Assembly (NCBI RefSeq): GCF_009674625.1 | Contig: NZ_WKJQ01000001.1 | Span: 2,604,001-2,668,000, forward strand | From: Haloferax marinum | GTDB taxonomy: Archaea; Halobacteriota; Halobacteria; Halobacteriales; Haloferacaceae | Length of the DNA: 64,000 nt | Reading direction: 5' to 3' | In this document: one piece after another, positions 15,016 to 24,153 of the stretch | Numbering within the stretch: the first letter of the stretch is position 1 | Layout of the letters: every line of letters begins with the position of its first letter | Made by a program: the position numbers and the translations under genes | Notes under the pieces: generated by a model | Seen by the model: the letters and a program-made list of their open reading frames with translations, nothing else | Database searches by the model: none | What the model was told of the DNA's origin: nothing

Positions 15016-16358
15016 CAGGCTACCTCCTCGAAGGCCGCGACCAGTTCGTCCGCGGCGTCGGCGTTCACCTCGGTGATACAGACCTGGATGTGGTGGTCGT
15101 CGAGGGCGTGAACCGCGAATCCGCGACCGGCGAGGTCGTTCGTGATGGCCGGTGCGGGTTGGTCGGTGTAGACGACGAACTCGCGGAAGTGATGCCGGTC
15201 GTGGACCGGTGCCTTGACGCCCGAGATGTCGTCGAGACGGTCTGCGAGGTCACGAGCGTCGGTGACGGCGTCTTTGGCCATCCCGACGAGGCGGTCCGGA
15301 CCGAGCCACGCCATGTGCATGGCGGTTCGGAGCGCGACCCACGCCTGGTTCGTACAGATGTTCGACGTCGCACGCTCCTTGCGGATGTGCTGTTCGCGGG
15401 TCTGGAGCGTCAGCGTGAACGCTCGCATGTCTGCAGCGTCTTCGGAGACGCCGACGAGACGTCCCGGAACCTGTCGGAGGTAGTCGTCGCGGGTCGCGAA
15501 GATACCGAGTCCCATGCCGTAGGCCGTTCCGACGCCGAGGGCGTCGGCTTCACCGACGACGACGTCTGCACCGACGCTCGCCGGTTCTTGCAGGAGCGAC
15601 AGGGCGACCACGTCGCTGCCGAGGCAGAACAGTGCGTCGTTGTCGTGAGCGATGTCACCGATATCGGCGAGTCGCTCCTCGACGACGCCTCGGACGGTCG
15701 GACTCTCGGCGTAGACCATCACCGTCTCGTCGTCGACGAGGTCAGAGAGGGCGTCTACGTCGGCCGCGCCATCCTCCATCGGGTAGGACGCGATCTCCAT
15801 GTCGGCACCGTCGAGGTAGTTTTCGAGGACACCCAGTCGGCCCTCTTGGATGTGCTCGGGGACGAGCACGCGGTGACCGCTCGCACCGCGACGAAGGCGA
15901 TTCGCGAGGAGTGCGGCCTCGGCGAGTGCCGTCGCAGCGTCGTACATCGAACAGTTCGCAACCGGCAGCCCGGTCAGTTCGACCAGCATCGACTGGTACT
16001 CGAAGAGTGCCTGCAGGAAGCCCTGGGCAATCTCCGGTTGGTACTGCGTGTAGGAGGTGAGGAACTCAGAGCGGCGCGAGAGGTCGTCGACCAGCGCCGG
16101 CACGTAGTGGGCGTGGTGGCCGCGGCCGAGGAACTCGGTCAACTCCTCGTTTCGAGCGAAGAGGTCCGCGAGGGTCTGTCTGAGCTCTCGTTCGCCAGTG
16201 GGGTCGATACCGAACTCGTCGTCGAACCGGACGTCGTCGGGGATGTCGAAGAGCTCTTCGACGGACTCCGCTCCGATGGCGTCCAGCATGGCGGCTTCGT
16301 CGGCGTCAGTGTGAGGCGCGTAGGGACTTCCGTCCCGGCGTCCGTTTCCAGTCGTCAT
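15015..16358 (-). CDS. gcvPA: Glycine dehydrogenase (decarboxylating) subunit 1
   Basis: Second half of the split P-protein, lacking the PLP lysine but needed for the active heterotetramer. 447 residues from ATG 16358 ([17 protein letters not shown]); the open frame to 16568 is a readthrough of gcvH sequence in another frame. Signatures: [50 protein letters not shown], and near the C terminus [19 protein letters not shown]. It starts 1 nt after the gcvH stop and overlaps gcvPB by one base. Confidence 0.96.
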   Translation of the reverse strand: MTTGNGRRDGSPYAPHTDADEAAMLDAIGAESVEELFDIPDDVRFDDEFGIDPTGERELRQTLADLFARNEELTEFLGRGHHAHYVPALVDDLSRRSEFLTSYTQYQPEIAQGFLQALFEYQSMLVELTGLPVANCSMYDAATALAEAALLANRLRRGASGHRVLVPEHIQEGRLGVLENYLDGADMEIASYPMEDGAADVDALSDLVDDETVMVYAESPTVRGVVEERLADIGDIAHDNDALFCLGSDVVALSLLQEPASVGADVVVGEADALGVGTAYGMGLGIFATRDDYLRQVPGRLVGVSEDAADMRAFTLTLQTREQHIRKERATSNICTNQAWVALRTAMHMAWLGPDRLVGMAKDAVTDARDLADRLDDISGVKAPVHDRHHFREFVVYTDQPAPAITNDLAGRGFAVHALDDHHIQVCITEVNADAADELVAAFEEVA

Positions 16359-16359
16359 C

Positions 16360-16740
16360 TCACTCCGTCTGTTCGCGGTACTCCTCGGGCGAGAGGAGGG
16401 CCTCGAACTCGTCCGTGTCGGACGGTTCGAGTTCGAGCATCCACCCGTCGCCGTACGGGTCGTCGTTGACGAGTTCGGGGGCGTCGAACAGTTCCTCGTT
16501 GACGGCGACGACCGTCCCCGAAACCGGGGCGTAGAGGTCGGAAACCGCCTTGATACTCTCGACGACACCGAACTCGTCGCCGGCAGCGACTTCGTCGCCC
16601 TCGGCGGGGAGTTCGACGAAGACGACGTCGCCCAGTTCGTCCTGTGCGAAGTCGGAGATGCCGACGCGGACGGTGTCGCCGTCGGTGGTGGTCCATTCGT
16701 GCGATTCGAGGTACTTTCGGTCGTCTGGAATTTCGAACAT
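16360..16740 (-). CDS. gcvH: Glycine cleavage system H protein
   Basis: Lipoyl carrier that shuttles the aminomethyl group between P-, T- and L-proteins. 126 residues; the lipoylation site is Lys64 in [10 protein letters not shown], in the classic position. [20 protein letters not shown] and [13 protein letters not shown] complete the hammerhead fold, and the C-terminal [12 protein letters not shown] is also canonical. It starts one base inside the gcvT stop (TAATG). No L-protein gene is in this window; haloarchaea normally share one from a 2-oxoacid dehydrogenase locus. Confidence 0.97.
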   Translation of the reverse strand: MFEIPDDRKYLESHEWTTTDGDTVRVGISDFAQDELGDVVFVELPAEGDEVAAGDEFGVVESIKAVSDLYAPVSGTVVAVNEELFDAPELVNDDPYGDGWMLELEPSDTDEFEALLSPEEYREQTE

Positions 16741-17834
16741 TATCGGTCGATAAAGGGTGGTGTGACTATCTTTGCGCGCTTCTGTCGGCCACGGACGAGG
16801 ATTCGGATGGCAGTCCCCGAATCTGCGTACTCGACGGGGACGTAGCCGAGTCCGATGGGTTCCGACAGCGTCGGACTCATCGTTCCACTCGTCACGACGC
16901 CGATGGTCTCGCCATCTTGGGTGGCGATATCGTAGCCGTGTCGGGGGACTCCTCGGTCGAGAAGTTTGAACCCGACGAACTTCTCGTCGACTCCTTCTTC
17001 TTTCTGGTGTTCGAGGGCGTCACGGCCCACGAACTCGGTGTCTAACTTGACGACGAAGCCGATTCCGGCCTCGTACGGCGTCCGCGGTTCGTCTTCGGGG
17101 TCGAAATCTTGCCCAGAGAGCAAGTAGCCCATCTCCATACGGAGGGTGTCGCGGGAGCCGAGCCCACACGGTGTGGCGTCCAGCGACGACCACACCGAGG
17201 TGGCGTCGTCCCACGGACAGAGGACCTCGAAGCCGTCTTCGCCGGTGTAGCCCGTCCGGGCGACCCAGCACTCGACGCCTGCCACGTCGGCGAACGTCGC
17301 TTGGAACTTCGAGAGGTCACCGAGACTGGCGTCAGGTGCCGCAGCACTGACTGTCTCGAGTGCGTCGGGGCCCTGTACTGCGAACATGGCCCACTCTTCG
17401 GTGACGTCTTCGACGGTCGCGTCGAGGTCCCACTCGTCGCGGAACGAGGTCCATCGGTCGTACATCTCCTCGTCGTGCCCAGCGTTCGGGATGAAGAGAT
17501 ACACCCGGTCGTCGCGGTCGGGTAATCGGTAGACGACGGTGTCGTCGATGATGACGCCCTCGTCGTTTACGATGGCCGAGTACTGCGAGTCACCCGGGTC
17601 GAGGGCCGTCACGTCGTTCGTCGTCAGGCGTTGCATCAACGCAGTCGCATCCGGCCCGGACACCTCGATCTCGCTCATGTGCGAGACGTCGAAGATGCCG
17701 ACGGACTCTCGGACTGCCGCGTGTTCTGCCTTGATGGAGTCGTACTCCACAGGCATGTCCCATCCGCCGAACTCCGTGAAACGCGCCCCGGCGTCTGCGT
17801 GGGCGTCGTAACACGGCGGCTTTCGAAGGCCCAT
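16740..17834 (-). CDS. gcvT: Aminomethyltransferase (T protein)
   Basis: Releases ammonia from aminomethyl-GcvH and transfers the methylene to tetrahydrofolate (or a pterin). 364 residues from ATG 17834 ([16 protein letters not shown]); the frame continues to 17969 but a TATA-like CTTATCG at 17853-17859 indicates a leaderless start near 17834. Features: [42 protein letters not shown] and [20 protein letters not shown], all classic GcvT. First gene of the operon; order T-H-PA-PB is the common haloarchaeal one. Confidence 0.96.
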   Translation of the reverse strand: MGLRKPPCYDAHADAGARFTEFGGWDMPVEYDSIKAEHAAVRESVGIFDVSHMSEIEVSGPDATALMQRLTTNDVTALDPGDSQYSAIVNDEGVIIDDTVVYRLPDRDDRVYLFIPNAGHDEEMYDRWTSFRDEWDLDATVEDVTEEWAMFAVQGPDALETVSAAAPDASLGDLSKFQATFADVAGVECWVARTGYTGEDGFEVLCPWDDATSVWSSLDATPCGLGSRDTLRMEMGYLLSGQDFDPEDEPRTPYEAGIGFVVKLDTEFVGRDALEHQKEEGVDEKFVGFKLLDRGVPRHGYDIATQDGETIGVVTSGTMSPTLSEPIGLGYVPVEYADSGTAIRILVRGRQKRAKIVTPPFIDR

Positions 17835-18197
17835 ACGGGCCACTGCGAACCGCGATAAGTAATGCTTTGGTATCTCCTCTCGGGGTATGTGCACGGTTGT
17901 GCAGTATTTGGTGCCTCTTTGCGGGTGAAAACACCACAAACCCGCAACACGAGGGGCGAAAACTGCCACACCGGATGTCGAGGTGTGACGGTCGCATCAG
18001 CACGGATAAACCAGATACTGCGATACAGAATCGACGTATCCCGTCTTCACCCCCGTGGTTACCACCGCTTGCTCGGGTCGAGTTCTAACTGCTTTCCGGC
18101 TGTCGTTCGCGACGACCACGAACAGGCGAACTGCTGACTCGCCGGTTAGTCGGAGAGGTTCTGAAAGAAGCGATGTCGCGGTCCGTCGCGAACGTGG
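17835..18197. other. Intergenic region upstream of gcvT
   Basis: Holds the gcvT promoter (TATA-like CTTATCG near 17856, minus strand), the 12-mer GCAGTATTTGGT at 17901-17912 that also occurs in the left 27-bp repeat, and the right 27-bp repeat at 18005-18031. The open frames over it are Arg/Cys-rich shadows; I see no gene. Confidence 0.6.
18005..18031 (+). repeat. 27-bp inverted repeat, right copy
   Basis: GATAAACC-G?-GATACTGCGATACAGAAT-type sequence on the plus strand, 25/27 identical to the minus-strand copy at 13312-13338 (the two differences are A/G). Lies 171 bp upstream of gcvT. A related shorter match, CAGATACTGCGAGAC, occurs at 37327-37341. Confidence 0.75.
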
Positions 18198-19472
18198 TCA
18201 GTTGCTGGACCGACCGACGATTTCGGCCACGTCGTCGAGTGCGACGAACCGTTTTTTGCCGTCTCGTTTCTCGAGTTCGACCTCACCCGTCTCTCGGTAG
18301 TGGTTCCCGAGGATGGCTTTCCAGGGGATACCCAGCAAGTCACTCTCGGCGAACCGTTCGCCGATAGTTTGGTCGTCGTCGTCGAACAGCAGGACGGCAC
18401 CGCGCCCGCACGCGTGATGGAGTTGGTCGGCGGCAGCAGCGATGTCCTCGTCGTAATCGAGGGGGACGATTGCGAGCGTGTAGGGAGCGACTGACCCGTG
18501 GTCTGTCACGGGCCACCGAAGACCGGTCTCGCCACCGTGTTGTTCGACCAGCGTGTGGACGAGTCGGTCCACGCCGATGCCGTAACTCCCCATCTGGACC
18601 AGTCGTGTGGTCCCGTCGGCGGTGTCGACGGTGAGTCCTGCGGGGTCGGAGTACCGCGTCCCGAGTTTGAACACGTGGCCAATCTCGATCCCCTCGCCCG
18701 CGACGAGCGTCTCGCCGCAGTCGGGGCAGGCGTCACCGGCATCGATACCACCAGTGGGGGACTCGTCCGTCACACCGAACCGACAGCCGACTGCTTCGCA
18801 GTAGACGAGTTCGAGACTGCCGTTCTCGACGGGCGCGACGAACTCCTCGGAGGCAGACCCACCCATCACGCTGTTTTGCGCGTCGGCGACGACGAAGTCG
18901 ACGCCGACTGCGTCGAAGATGCGACAGTACGCCTCGCGGAGGCGGGTGTACCATTCGTCCAGGGATGCTTCGGTCGCGTGGAGGCTGTAGGCGTCTTTCA
19001 TCGTGAACTCCTTCGTCCGGAGGAGTCCGTTTCGGGGGTGGTCGTCGCGGTGTTTTCGCTCGACTTGGTACAGGAGTACGGGCAGGTCGTCGTACGACCG
19101 AACACTCCCTTCGACGAGGTGGACGATACCCTCCTCGTGCGAGGGCGCGAGACACATCGCCTGTCCGTCGCGGTTCTCGAAGGTGAACATCTCGCCTTCG
19201 AAACTTCCCCAGCGACCACTCTGTTCCCAGATGGGTTTGTACTGCAGGGTGGGAAGACTCACCAACTGTCCACCGATGGCGTCCATCTCTGCTTCGATTC
19301 GCCGGATGACGTTCCGCCGGACGCGCTCACCGGTAGGGGTGAACCCGAATAGGCCACCCCCGAACTGGCGGACGAGGCCTGCACGAACGGTGAGTTGGAC
19401 CGTGTCGTTCTCCCAGCCCTGTGCCTCACGGCTCGTGAACAGCGTCACGTCGCTACGCCGCACTGCACTCAC
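18198..19472 (-). CDS. Bacterial-type prolyl-tRNA synthetase-like protein lacking the editing (INS) domain
   Basis: 424 residues. The class II catalytic core of bacterial-type ProRS is present: FGGGLFGFTPTGERV (about 38-51), LAPSHEEGIV (108-117), motif 2 HRDDHPRNGLLRTKEFTMKD (141-160), zinc-ribbon-like Cys225/Cys230/Cys249/Cys252, GHVFKLGTRYSDP and motif 3 GSYGIGVDRLV (295-305), then a short anticodon-binding-like C-terminal domain. The ~180-residue INS editing domain between motifs 2 and 3 is missing, as in mitochondrial and alphaproteobacterial forms. The motif 2 loop reads HRDD rather than the usual FRDE. It may aminoacylate tRNA-Pro or an alternative acceptor; a normal archaeal ProRS is expected elsewhere. 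Likely acquired from bacteria. Confidence 0.85.
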   Translation of the reverse strand: MSAVRRSDVTLFTSREAQGWENDTVQLTVRAGLVRQFGGGLFGFTPTGERVRRNVIRRIEAEMDAIGGQLVSLPTLQYKPIWEQSGRWGSFEGEMFTFENRDGQAMCLAPSHEEGIVHLVEGSVRSYDDLPVLLYQVERKHRDDHPRNGLLRTKEFTMKDAYSLHATEASLDEWYTRLREAYCRIFDAVGVDFVVADAQNSVMGGSASEEFVAPVENGSLELVYCEAVGCRFGVTDESPTGGIDAGDACPDCGETLVAGEGIEIGHVFKLGTRYSDPAGLTVDTADGTTRLVQMGSYGIGVDRLVHTLVEQHGGETGLRWPVTDHGSVAPYTLAIVPLDYDEDIAAAADQLHHACGRGAVLLFDDDDQTIGERFAESDLLGIPWKAILGNHYRETGEVELEKRDGKKRFVALDDVAEIVGRSSN

Positions 19473-19779
19473 CTCCAGCGGCGCAGTCGCTAGCCGTTGC
19501 AGGGCCAGCCTGAGAGCCGTTCGTCAGTAATCGGTCAGAAACAGCGTCGGTACAGCTATCGCGGAACCCAGCCGTGAGTCGCGCCGGACCCACGGCTTCG
19601 AGTATCGGTTCGATGGTCTGTTACCATACGATTGTCAGGTGTGGCGGTGTGAAAATAAAGCTATCCGCTGGGTAACGAGGACTCACCACATGGCGTCTGC
19701 GTCGGGTTCGTGTGGTGTTCACACGGCCCGTTTCGAAGTCGGAGATAGATTTATTAGGGTAGGAATAGAAATAGTTACT
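19473..19779. other. Intergenic region, no clear gene
   Basis: Upstream of the ProRS-like gene (minus strand) and of the 33-codon frame. GC-rich at 19480-19600, then AT-rich at 19650-19780. Reading frames on both strands are short and Arg/Ser-rich. The only element I would point to is TTTATTA at 19750-19756. Confidence 0.5.
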
Positions 19780-19881
19780 ATGATTGTTGTAAGTTCTGAG
19801 AAACAGACGAACGTCCGCTCGCCCCCCGTTCGCCGCACCGCCACCTTCGCAGAGATGTCCGCCGCGATGCGTGACCTGTGA
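19780..19881 (+). CDS. Possible leaderless micro-protein (33 residues)
   Basis: ATG at 19780 to TGA at 19879-19881 encodes MIVVSSEKQTNVRSPPVRRT followed by ATFAEMSAAMRDL. The TATA-like TTTATTA (about 19750-19756) is centred about 27 nt before the ATG, exactly right for a leaderless haloarchaeal transcript. It has no signal, no Cys, no known motif. It stands 259 bp before EF-1alpha and could be a leader or independent small protein. Support is promoter spacing only. Confidence 0.4.
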   Translation: MIVVSSEKQTNVRSPPVRRTATFAEMSAAMRDL

Positions 19882-20046
19882 ATCTGGGTTTTCGAATCGA
19901 CTTCACTCTCGTACGTACACTAACTCGTCTACTGCAGGCGTCTTCTCTCAGACGTGACGTCTGATTTCCGCCGACCAACTGAGACTCTCCTAACGTGTAG
20001 TTTGGTCTAGCATTCCGTGAATATCTGGCTTCTGAGTGCCTCTACC

Positions 20047-20080
20047 CCCAGAATTCGGGGGCAGAGAACTGAGTTCTGGG
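20047..20080 (+). promoter_or_regulatory. Inverted repeat upstream of EF-1alpha
   Basis: CCCAGAA (20047-20053) pairs with TTCTGGG (20074-20080), enclosing GAATTCGGGGG and AGAACTGAG. It ends just before a TATA-like GGATATAC (about 20086-20093), so it is probably outside the transcript and could be a regulator site, or coincidence. Confidence 0.3.
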
Positions 20081-20140
20081 AAAACGGATATACGCTTGGG
20101 TGTCATATTCTACCAAACTGGGCAACAGTGCCCTGATACC

Positions 20141-21403
20141 ATGGCAGACAAACCACACCAGAATTTAGCCATCATCGGACACGTCGACCACGGGAAGTCC
20201 ACGCTCGTCGGCCGACTTCTGTTCGAGACAGGCAGCGTACCCGAACACATCATCGAACAGCACCGTGAGGAGGCGGAGTCCAAGGGTAAATCCGGTTTCG
20301 AATTCGCCTACGTCATGGACAACCTCGCAGAAGAGCGTGAGCGTGGTGTCACCATCGACATCGCCCACCAGCGCTTCGACACGGACAAATACTACTTCAC
20401 GATCGTGGACACGCCCGGTCACCGTGACTTCGTGAAGAACATGATTACGGGCGCGTCGCAGGCTGACCACGCCATTCTCGTCGTGGCGGCCGACGACGGT
20501 GTCGCCCCGCAGACCCGCGAGCACGTCTTCCTCGCCCGGACGCTGGGTATCGAGACGCTCATCATCGCGGTCAACAAGATGGACGTCGTCGACTACAGCG
20601 AAGACACGTACAAGCAGGTCAAAGAAGAGGTTCAACAACTCCTGAAGCAGGTTCGGTTCGACAGCGACGACGCTCGTTTCATCCCCATCTCGGCGTTCGA
20701 GGGAGACAACATCTCCGAGCACTCGGAGAACATGTCGTGGTTCGACGGCCCGACGGTGCTGGAAGCACTCAACAATCTCCCAGAACCGTCACCGCCGACA
20801 GACGCACCGCTCAGAATTCCGATTCAGGACGTCTACACCATCTCCGGCATCGGGACTGTTCCTGTCGGCCGCGTCGAGACTGGCATCCTGAACGTCGGTG
20901 ACAACGTGAGCTTCCAGCCGTCGGATATCTCTGGCGAAGTGAAGACCATCGAGATGCACCACGAAGAAGTCGGCCAAGCCGGCCCCGGTGACAACATCGG
21001 GTTCAACGTCCGCGGCGTCGGCAAAGACGACATCCGCCGTGGCGACGTCTGTGGCCCGGCCGACGACCCGCCGTCCGTCGCCAAGACGTTCAAGGCGCAA
21101 ATCGTCGTCATGCAGCACCCATCGGTCATCACTGCTGGCTACACGCCGGTCATCCACGCGCACACCTCACAGGTCGCGTGTACGTTCGAGTCACTCGACC
21201 AGAAACTCGACCCCGCGTCGGGTGAGGTCGCCGAGGAGAACCCAGACTTCATCAAAGCAGGTGACGCCGCAATCGTCACGCTCCGGCCACAGAAACCGCT
21301 CAGCCTCGAACCGTCGTCAGAAATCGCCGAACTCGGAAGTTTCGCAATTCGTGACATGGGCCAGACCATCGCGGCTGGCAAAGTCCTCGAAGTCAACGAG
21401 TAG
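20141..21403 (+). CDS. tef1a: Translation elongation factor EF-1alpha (aEF1A)
   Basis: GTPase that delivers aminoacyl-tRNA to the ribosome. 420 residues from ATG 20141 ([18 protein letters not shown]). G1 is GHVDHGKST, effector/switch I contains [10 protein letters not shown]3 DTPGH, G4 NKMD, G5 in ISAF. Domains 2 and 3 ([29 protein letters not shown]) are complete. Upstream readthrough to 20036 is non-coding: a TATA-like element at about 20090 gives a ~28-nt leader. In many archaea this gene is followed by rps10; here a short opposite-strand gene follows, so this may be a second EF-1alpha copy. Confidence 0.96.
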   Translation: MADKPHQNLAIIGHVDHGKSTLVGRLLFETGSVPEHIIEQHREEAESKGKSGFEFAYVMDNLAEERERGVTIDIAHQRFDTDKYYFTIVDTPGHRDFVKNMITGASQADHAILVVAADDGVAPQTREHVFLARTLGIETLIIAVNKMDVVDYSEDTYKQVKEEVQQLLKQVRFDSDDARFIPISAFEGDNISEHSENMSWFDGPTVLEALNNLPEPSPPTDAPLRIPIQDVYTISGIGTVPVGRVETGILNVGDNVSFQPSDISGEVKTIEMHHEEVGQAGPGDNIGFNVRGVGKDDIRRGDVCGPADDPPSVAKTFKAQIVVMQHPSVITAGYTPVIHAHTSQVACTFESLDQKLDPASGEVAEENPDFIKAGDAAIVTLRPQKPLSLEPSSEIAELGSFAIRDMGQTIAAGKVLEVNE

Positions 21404-21440
21404 GCCCACCCTGCCGTTTCTTTTCGCGCACAGTCTCGCT

Positions 21441-21698
21441 TCAGGCCTGGCTTTCGATGCCGGGATAGAGCGCAGAGACCTGCCAGACGTTCGCCCGGAC
21501 GCCCGCACGTTCGATGTCCATCCGCACCTGTTCACCCGGACGGTGGTCCGCGAGGTGTTCACGGAGTACGTCGTCGTCGTACGACGTGATGTGATACGTC
21601 GAACCGTCTTCGTCTCGGACTGTCGCCGCACCGTGGTCGTTCACCGAGTTTACGACCGTGTACGATTTCACGCTGTTTGTGGAAACCAACTCGGGCAT
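21441..21698 (-). CDS. Small acidic haloarchaeal protein (unknown)
   Basis: 85 residues from ATG 21698 (MPELVSTNSVKSYTVVNSVN); a start at 21725 is less likely. The predicted fold is mostly beta: YTVVNSVNDHGAATVRDEDG and QVRMDIERAGVRANVWQVSAL suggest a small barrel, perhaps OB-like, but no nucleic-acid motif is evident. Convergent with EF-1alpha, 37 bp apart. A TATA-like element lies in the AT-rich DNA at 21720-21770. Confidence 0.7.
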   Translation of the reverse strand: MPELVSTNSVKSYTVVNSVNDHGAATVRDEDGSTYHITSYDDDVLREHLADHRPGEQVRMDIERAGVRANVWQVSALYPGIESQA

Positions 21699-22056
21699 GC
21701 TCGCTAATATGTGTGAATGTAGCATAAAACCGGCGATTCGTTCAATAAATAATTATAAACTAATTAATGATTTTCGCGTCGCTAGACGTGTTTTTGGCGA
21801 CGAACGCGGTGCCGTCCCGCCACTCGCACTCTCTAAAGCGGCTCGGAACTCGGCTGGCAACGTAGTCGTTCACGCGCCGGGCGTTGGAGCCGGCGTGGGA
21901 CGTGGCGCAGTCGGTCACACCTCGTGAAGGGGCGTGGCTGTCCTGAGAATCGACAGTGACTACGCGAGTGTGAACTGTCGTTTCCAGCGAGTCGAGCGCG
22001 TCTAAAAAATCGTCCTCTAATTAGTTAACGGACTGGCCTGATATAACAAGGGATAC
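21699..22056. other. Intergenic region, AT-rich then GC-rich, no gene called
   Basis: 21720-21775 is strongly AT-rich (TTCAATAAATAATTATAAACTAATTAATG) and probably holds the promoter of the 21698 minus-strand gene. 21780-22020 is GC-rich without a haloarchaeal-looking frame on either strand; 22015-22050 again is AT-rich, just past the 3' end of the RimK-like gene. Confidence 0.5.
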
Positions 22057-23349
22057 TTACACCTCCGACGTTTCGCTGATTCGCCGGCGAACGTCGACGT
22101 AGTAGTTCCGGAGCACGTCGCGACCGATTCGAATTGGTGTCTCGCCTCCGACGCCGTCGTCGAGGACGGCAGTCACAGTCCGTCGGTCACCAGCGAGTTC
22201 GACGACGACGTCGACGCGGGGAGCGACGTCGTCGGTGATGACAGATGGTGGCTCGGTGCCGACTTCGATGGCTAACGCGGGGTCGATTCTGGTCACATCC
22301 GACGCCGTGTCGATGTGCGCGAGGACGACTTTCGAGCCACTGATTCCGGTGACTGTCACCCGTTCTGTGTATCCGACGACTGGCACACGGTCGTCGCGGA
22401 CCGTCGACGGCGCGTCTTCGGGTGGGGTCCCGTCGAGTTCACGACTGAGTTGGTCGACCAGTGCATCGTCGACAGAACCACCAGCCCGTTCGATGGCGAG
22501 TCGCGCGATAGCGGCGGCAGGCGAGCGACCAGTCGCACGGAAGAGTCCACGGAAGCCAGCGGTCGGGTTGACTTCGAGGACGACCCACCCGTCTGGGCTC
22601 TCGATGAGGTCGACACCGGCGAAGTCGAGTTCGAGCGCTCGCACCGCACGGAGCGCTGCCCCGGCGGCCTGTTGTGAGAGGTCGGTTGTCGCGTCTTCGA
22701 CCTCACCACCGAGTGCGACGTTCGTTCGCCAATCACCTGCCGGTGCGTACCGATACATCGCGCCGACTATCTCGTCGTCGACGATGTAGACTCTCAGGTC
22801 TCGGTGTTCGTCGGCCTCACTGAGATACTCCTGTATGAACGCGCGGCGGCCGTCGACGCTCACCGACAGTTGCCGGTCGTGGTCGACGAGCCACGTTCCA
22901 CCGCCGTTGGTTCCGATGGCCGTCTTGTAGACGACCGGCGTTCCGAACCCCGCTCGTCGCTCGTTCAGTTTGGCGTCTCCTGTCGACATATAGGTGTGCG
23001 GAACCGGAACACCTGCTGCTGCCAGTCGACACGCCGTCGCGTGTTTGTGGACGGAAAACAGGACACTTCGTGGGTCGTTGAGGACGGGACAGACAGCGGC
23101 GAAACAACTCGCGATAGAGAGGTCTTCGAACGGTGCCGTCGATTTCGAGAGCAAGAGTCGGTTAATGACGACGTCGACGTCGGGTTCGAGTACTACCCCG
23201 TCCGTCGAAACGTCGATGCCGACCGCCTCCTCGTGAAGCCAGATTGCTTCGTGGCCCAACGAGGAGATCGTGTTACTGAGTGCTTTGGTCTCTCGACTGT
23301 CGTGGAACCCGAGAATGCCCACTTTGATTGTTGGTTCACCTCCCACCAT
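22057..23349 (-). CDS. RimK-family ATP-grasp ligase fused to a RimB-like retropepsin domain
   Basis: 430 residues from ATG 23349 (MVGGEPTIKVGILGFHDSRE). The first ~300 residues are a RimK/ATP-grasp ligase: KTAIGTNGGGTWLVDHD (ATP lid), IQEYLSEADEHRDLRVYIVDDE, LDFAGVDLIES and the metal-binding EVNPTAGFRGLFRATG. Such enzymes attach glutamate or another amino acid to a protein or cofactor. The C-terminal ~110 residues are a pepsin-like half: HIDTASDVTRIDP (near 347), in the position of the DTGA active site, and IRIGRDVLRNYYVDV, the strand signature of RimB/PF05618 proteins. In bacteria RimK and RimB are separate partners in polyglutamate tagging of S6; here they are one chain. Substrate unknown. 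Confidence 0.85.
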   Translation of the reverse strand: MVGGEPTIKVGILGFHDSRETKALSNTISSLGHEAIWLHEEAVGIDVSTDGVVLEPDVDVVINRLLLSKSTAPFEDLSIASCFAAVCPVLNDPRSVLFSVHKHATACRLAAAGVPVPHTYMSTGDAKLNERRAGFGTPVVYKTAIGTNGGGTWLVDHDRQLSVSVDGRRAFIQEYLSEADEHRDLRVYIVDDEIVGAMYRYAPAGDWRTNVALGGEVEDATTDLSQQAAGAALRAVRALELDFAGVDLIESPDGWVVLEVNPTAGFRGLFRATGRSPAAAIARLAIERAGGSVDDALVDQLSRELDGTPPEDAPSTVRDDRVPVVGYTERVTVTGISGSKVVLAHIDTASDVTRIDPALAIEVGTEPPSVITDDVAPRVDVVVELAGDRRTVTAVLDDGVGGETPIRIGRDVLRNYYVDVRRRISETSEV

Positions 23350-23441
23350 ACCCACTATACGCGGTCGAGTAGTATCAGCGCATCGTGGACTCTGTGAGTA
23401 CGGAAGCCACGACTTTCTCGGTGGCAAGAGCGCACTGACAC

Positions 23442-23493
23442 GAAAAACGGCGGTAGTAGACCGAGTAAGAAAAACGGCGATAGTGGGCCGAGT
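23442..23493. repeat. Imperfect tandem repeat, 27-bp period, 2 copies
   Basis: GAAAAACGGCGGTAGTAGACC-type unit followed after 27 bp by GAAAAACGGCGATAGTGGGCC; both end CCGAGT. Confidence 0.75.
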
Positions 23494-24035
23494 GCCGACC
23501 GGCGCGTGGGGGACTCCGTCCCGTCGTGCTCATGAAGGGGTGGGAGTACGGTCGATGCTTGCTCGCGGCGTCTACGGTGGCACTCTTCCACTCGGGGTCC
23601 GCCTCTGGGAATGCCCGTTCCGAGAGGTCTGACGAAGGGACGACGCCGTCGTTCCCTTCGTCGTCGAACCACGAATCCGGCGACGAGGCCTGCAACTTGG
23701 GTTCCGCGATGGTTGGATTTCGGTTGACGCTCTGATGTGGTTAGTTGGGTGCCTCTGTAGGGGGTACGACCGCGACGGGGCTTGCACAGCGTTCTTTTCT
23801 GGGCCCGATACCACCGTCGTCGCAGCGGTCGAACCAACGATGCCGGAGCAGTCTCCTGTGACGGAACGCCACAGTGAGAGCTGGAGTCCGGCATGAGTGT
23901 CACCTACCATGGGCACACTCACCTCAGGAGGGTGCGATAATAGGTACTTGCTTGACTGAAATCGAGATTTCACTAACTAACTGGGAAGCCGTTCGGAGCT
24001 CTGCCCGGAACTCTGCAAATGAGTCAGTCTACTCT

Positions 24036-24078
24036 GCCGACCGTCAGTCGTCTACTCGGCCGACCGTCAGTCGTCTAC
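24036..24078. repeat. Tandem repeat of a 20-bp unit, 23-bp period
   Basis: GCCGACCGTCAGTCGTCTAC occurs at 24036-24055 and 24059-24078, preceded by a partial copy GTCAGTCTACTCT. Confidence 0.8.
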
Positions 24079-24122
24079 CCAGGGCGGAGACCACTGCCAG
24101 CTAGTGGGCCGCCACCTCGAAA

Positions 24123-24128
24123 TTTATA
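24123..24128 (+). promoter_or_regulatory. TATA box for the NYN-domain gene
   Basis: TTTATA centred about 28 nt before ATG 24154: a leaderless promoter. Confidence 0.6.
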
Positions 24129-24153
24129 AACGCGAAACCGGGCGAGGTGATGT

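Larger units (their letters stand above)
23350..24153. other. 804-bp region with two small tandem repeats, no convincing gene
   Basis: Contains a 27-bp period repeat at 23442-23493 and a 23-bp period repeat at 24036-24078. Open frames on the minus strand (for example 23375-23695 and 23572-23973) include fragments of plausible composition but change character along their length, as expected for decayed genes or noncoding DNA. The NYN gene's TATA (TTTATA, 24123-24128) is at its right edge. Confidence 0.5.

Noticed and set aside
20036-20140. N-terminal extension of EF-1alpha
   Set aside because: Contains the inverted repeat and a TATA-like element; EF-1alpha starts at MADKPHQ.
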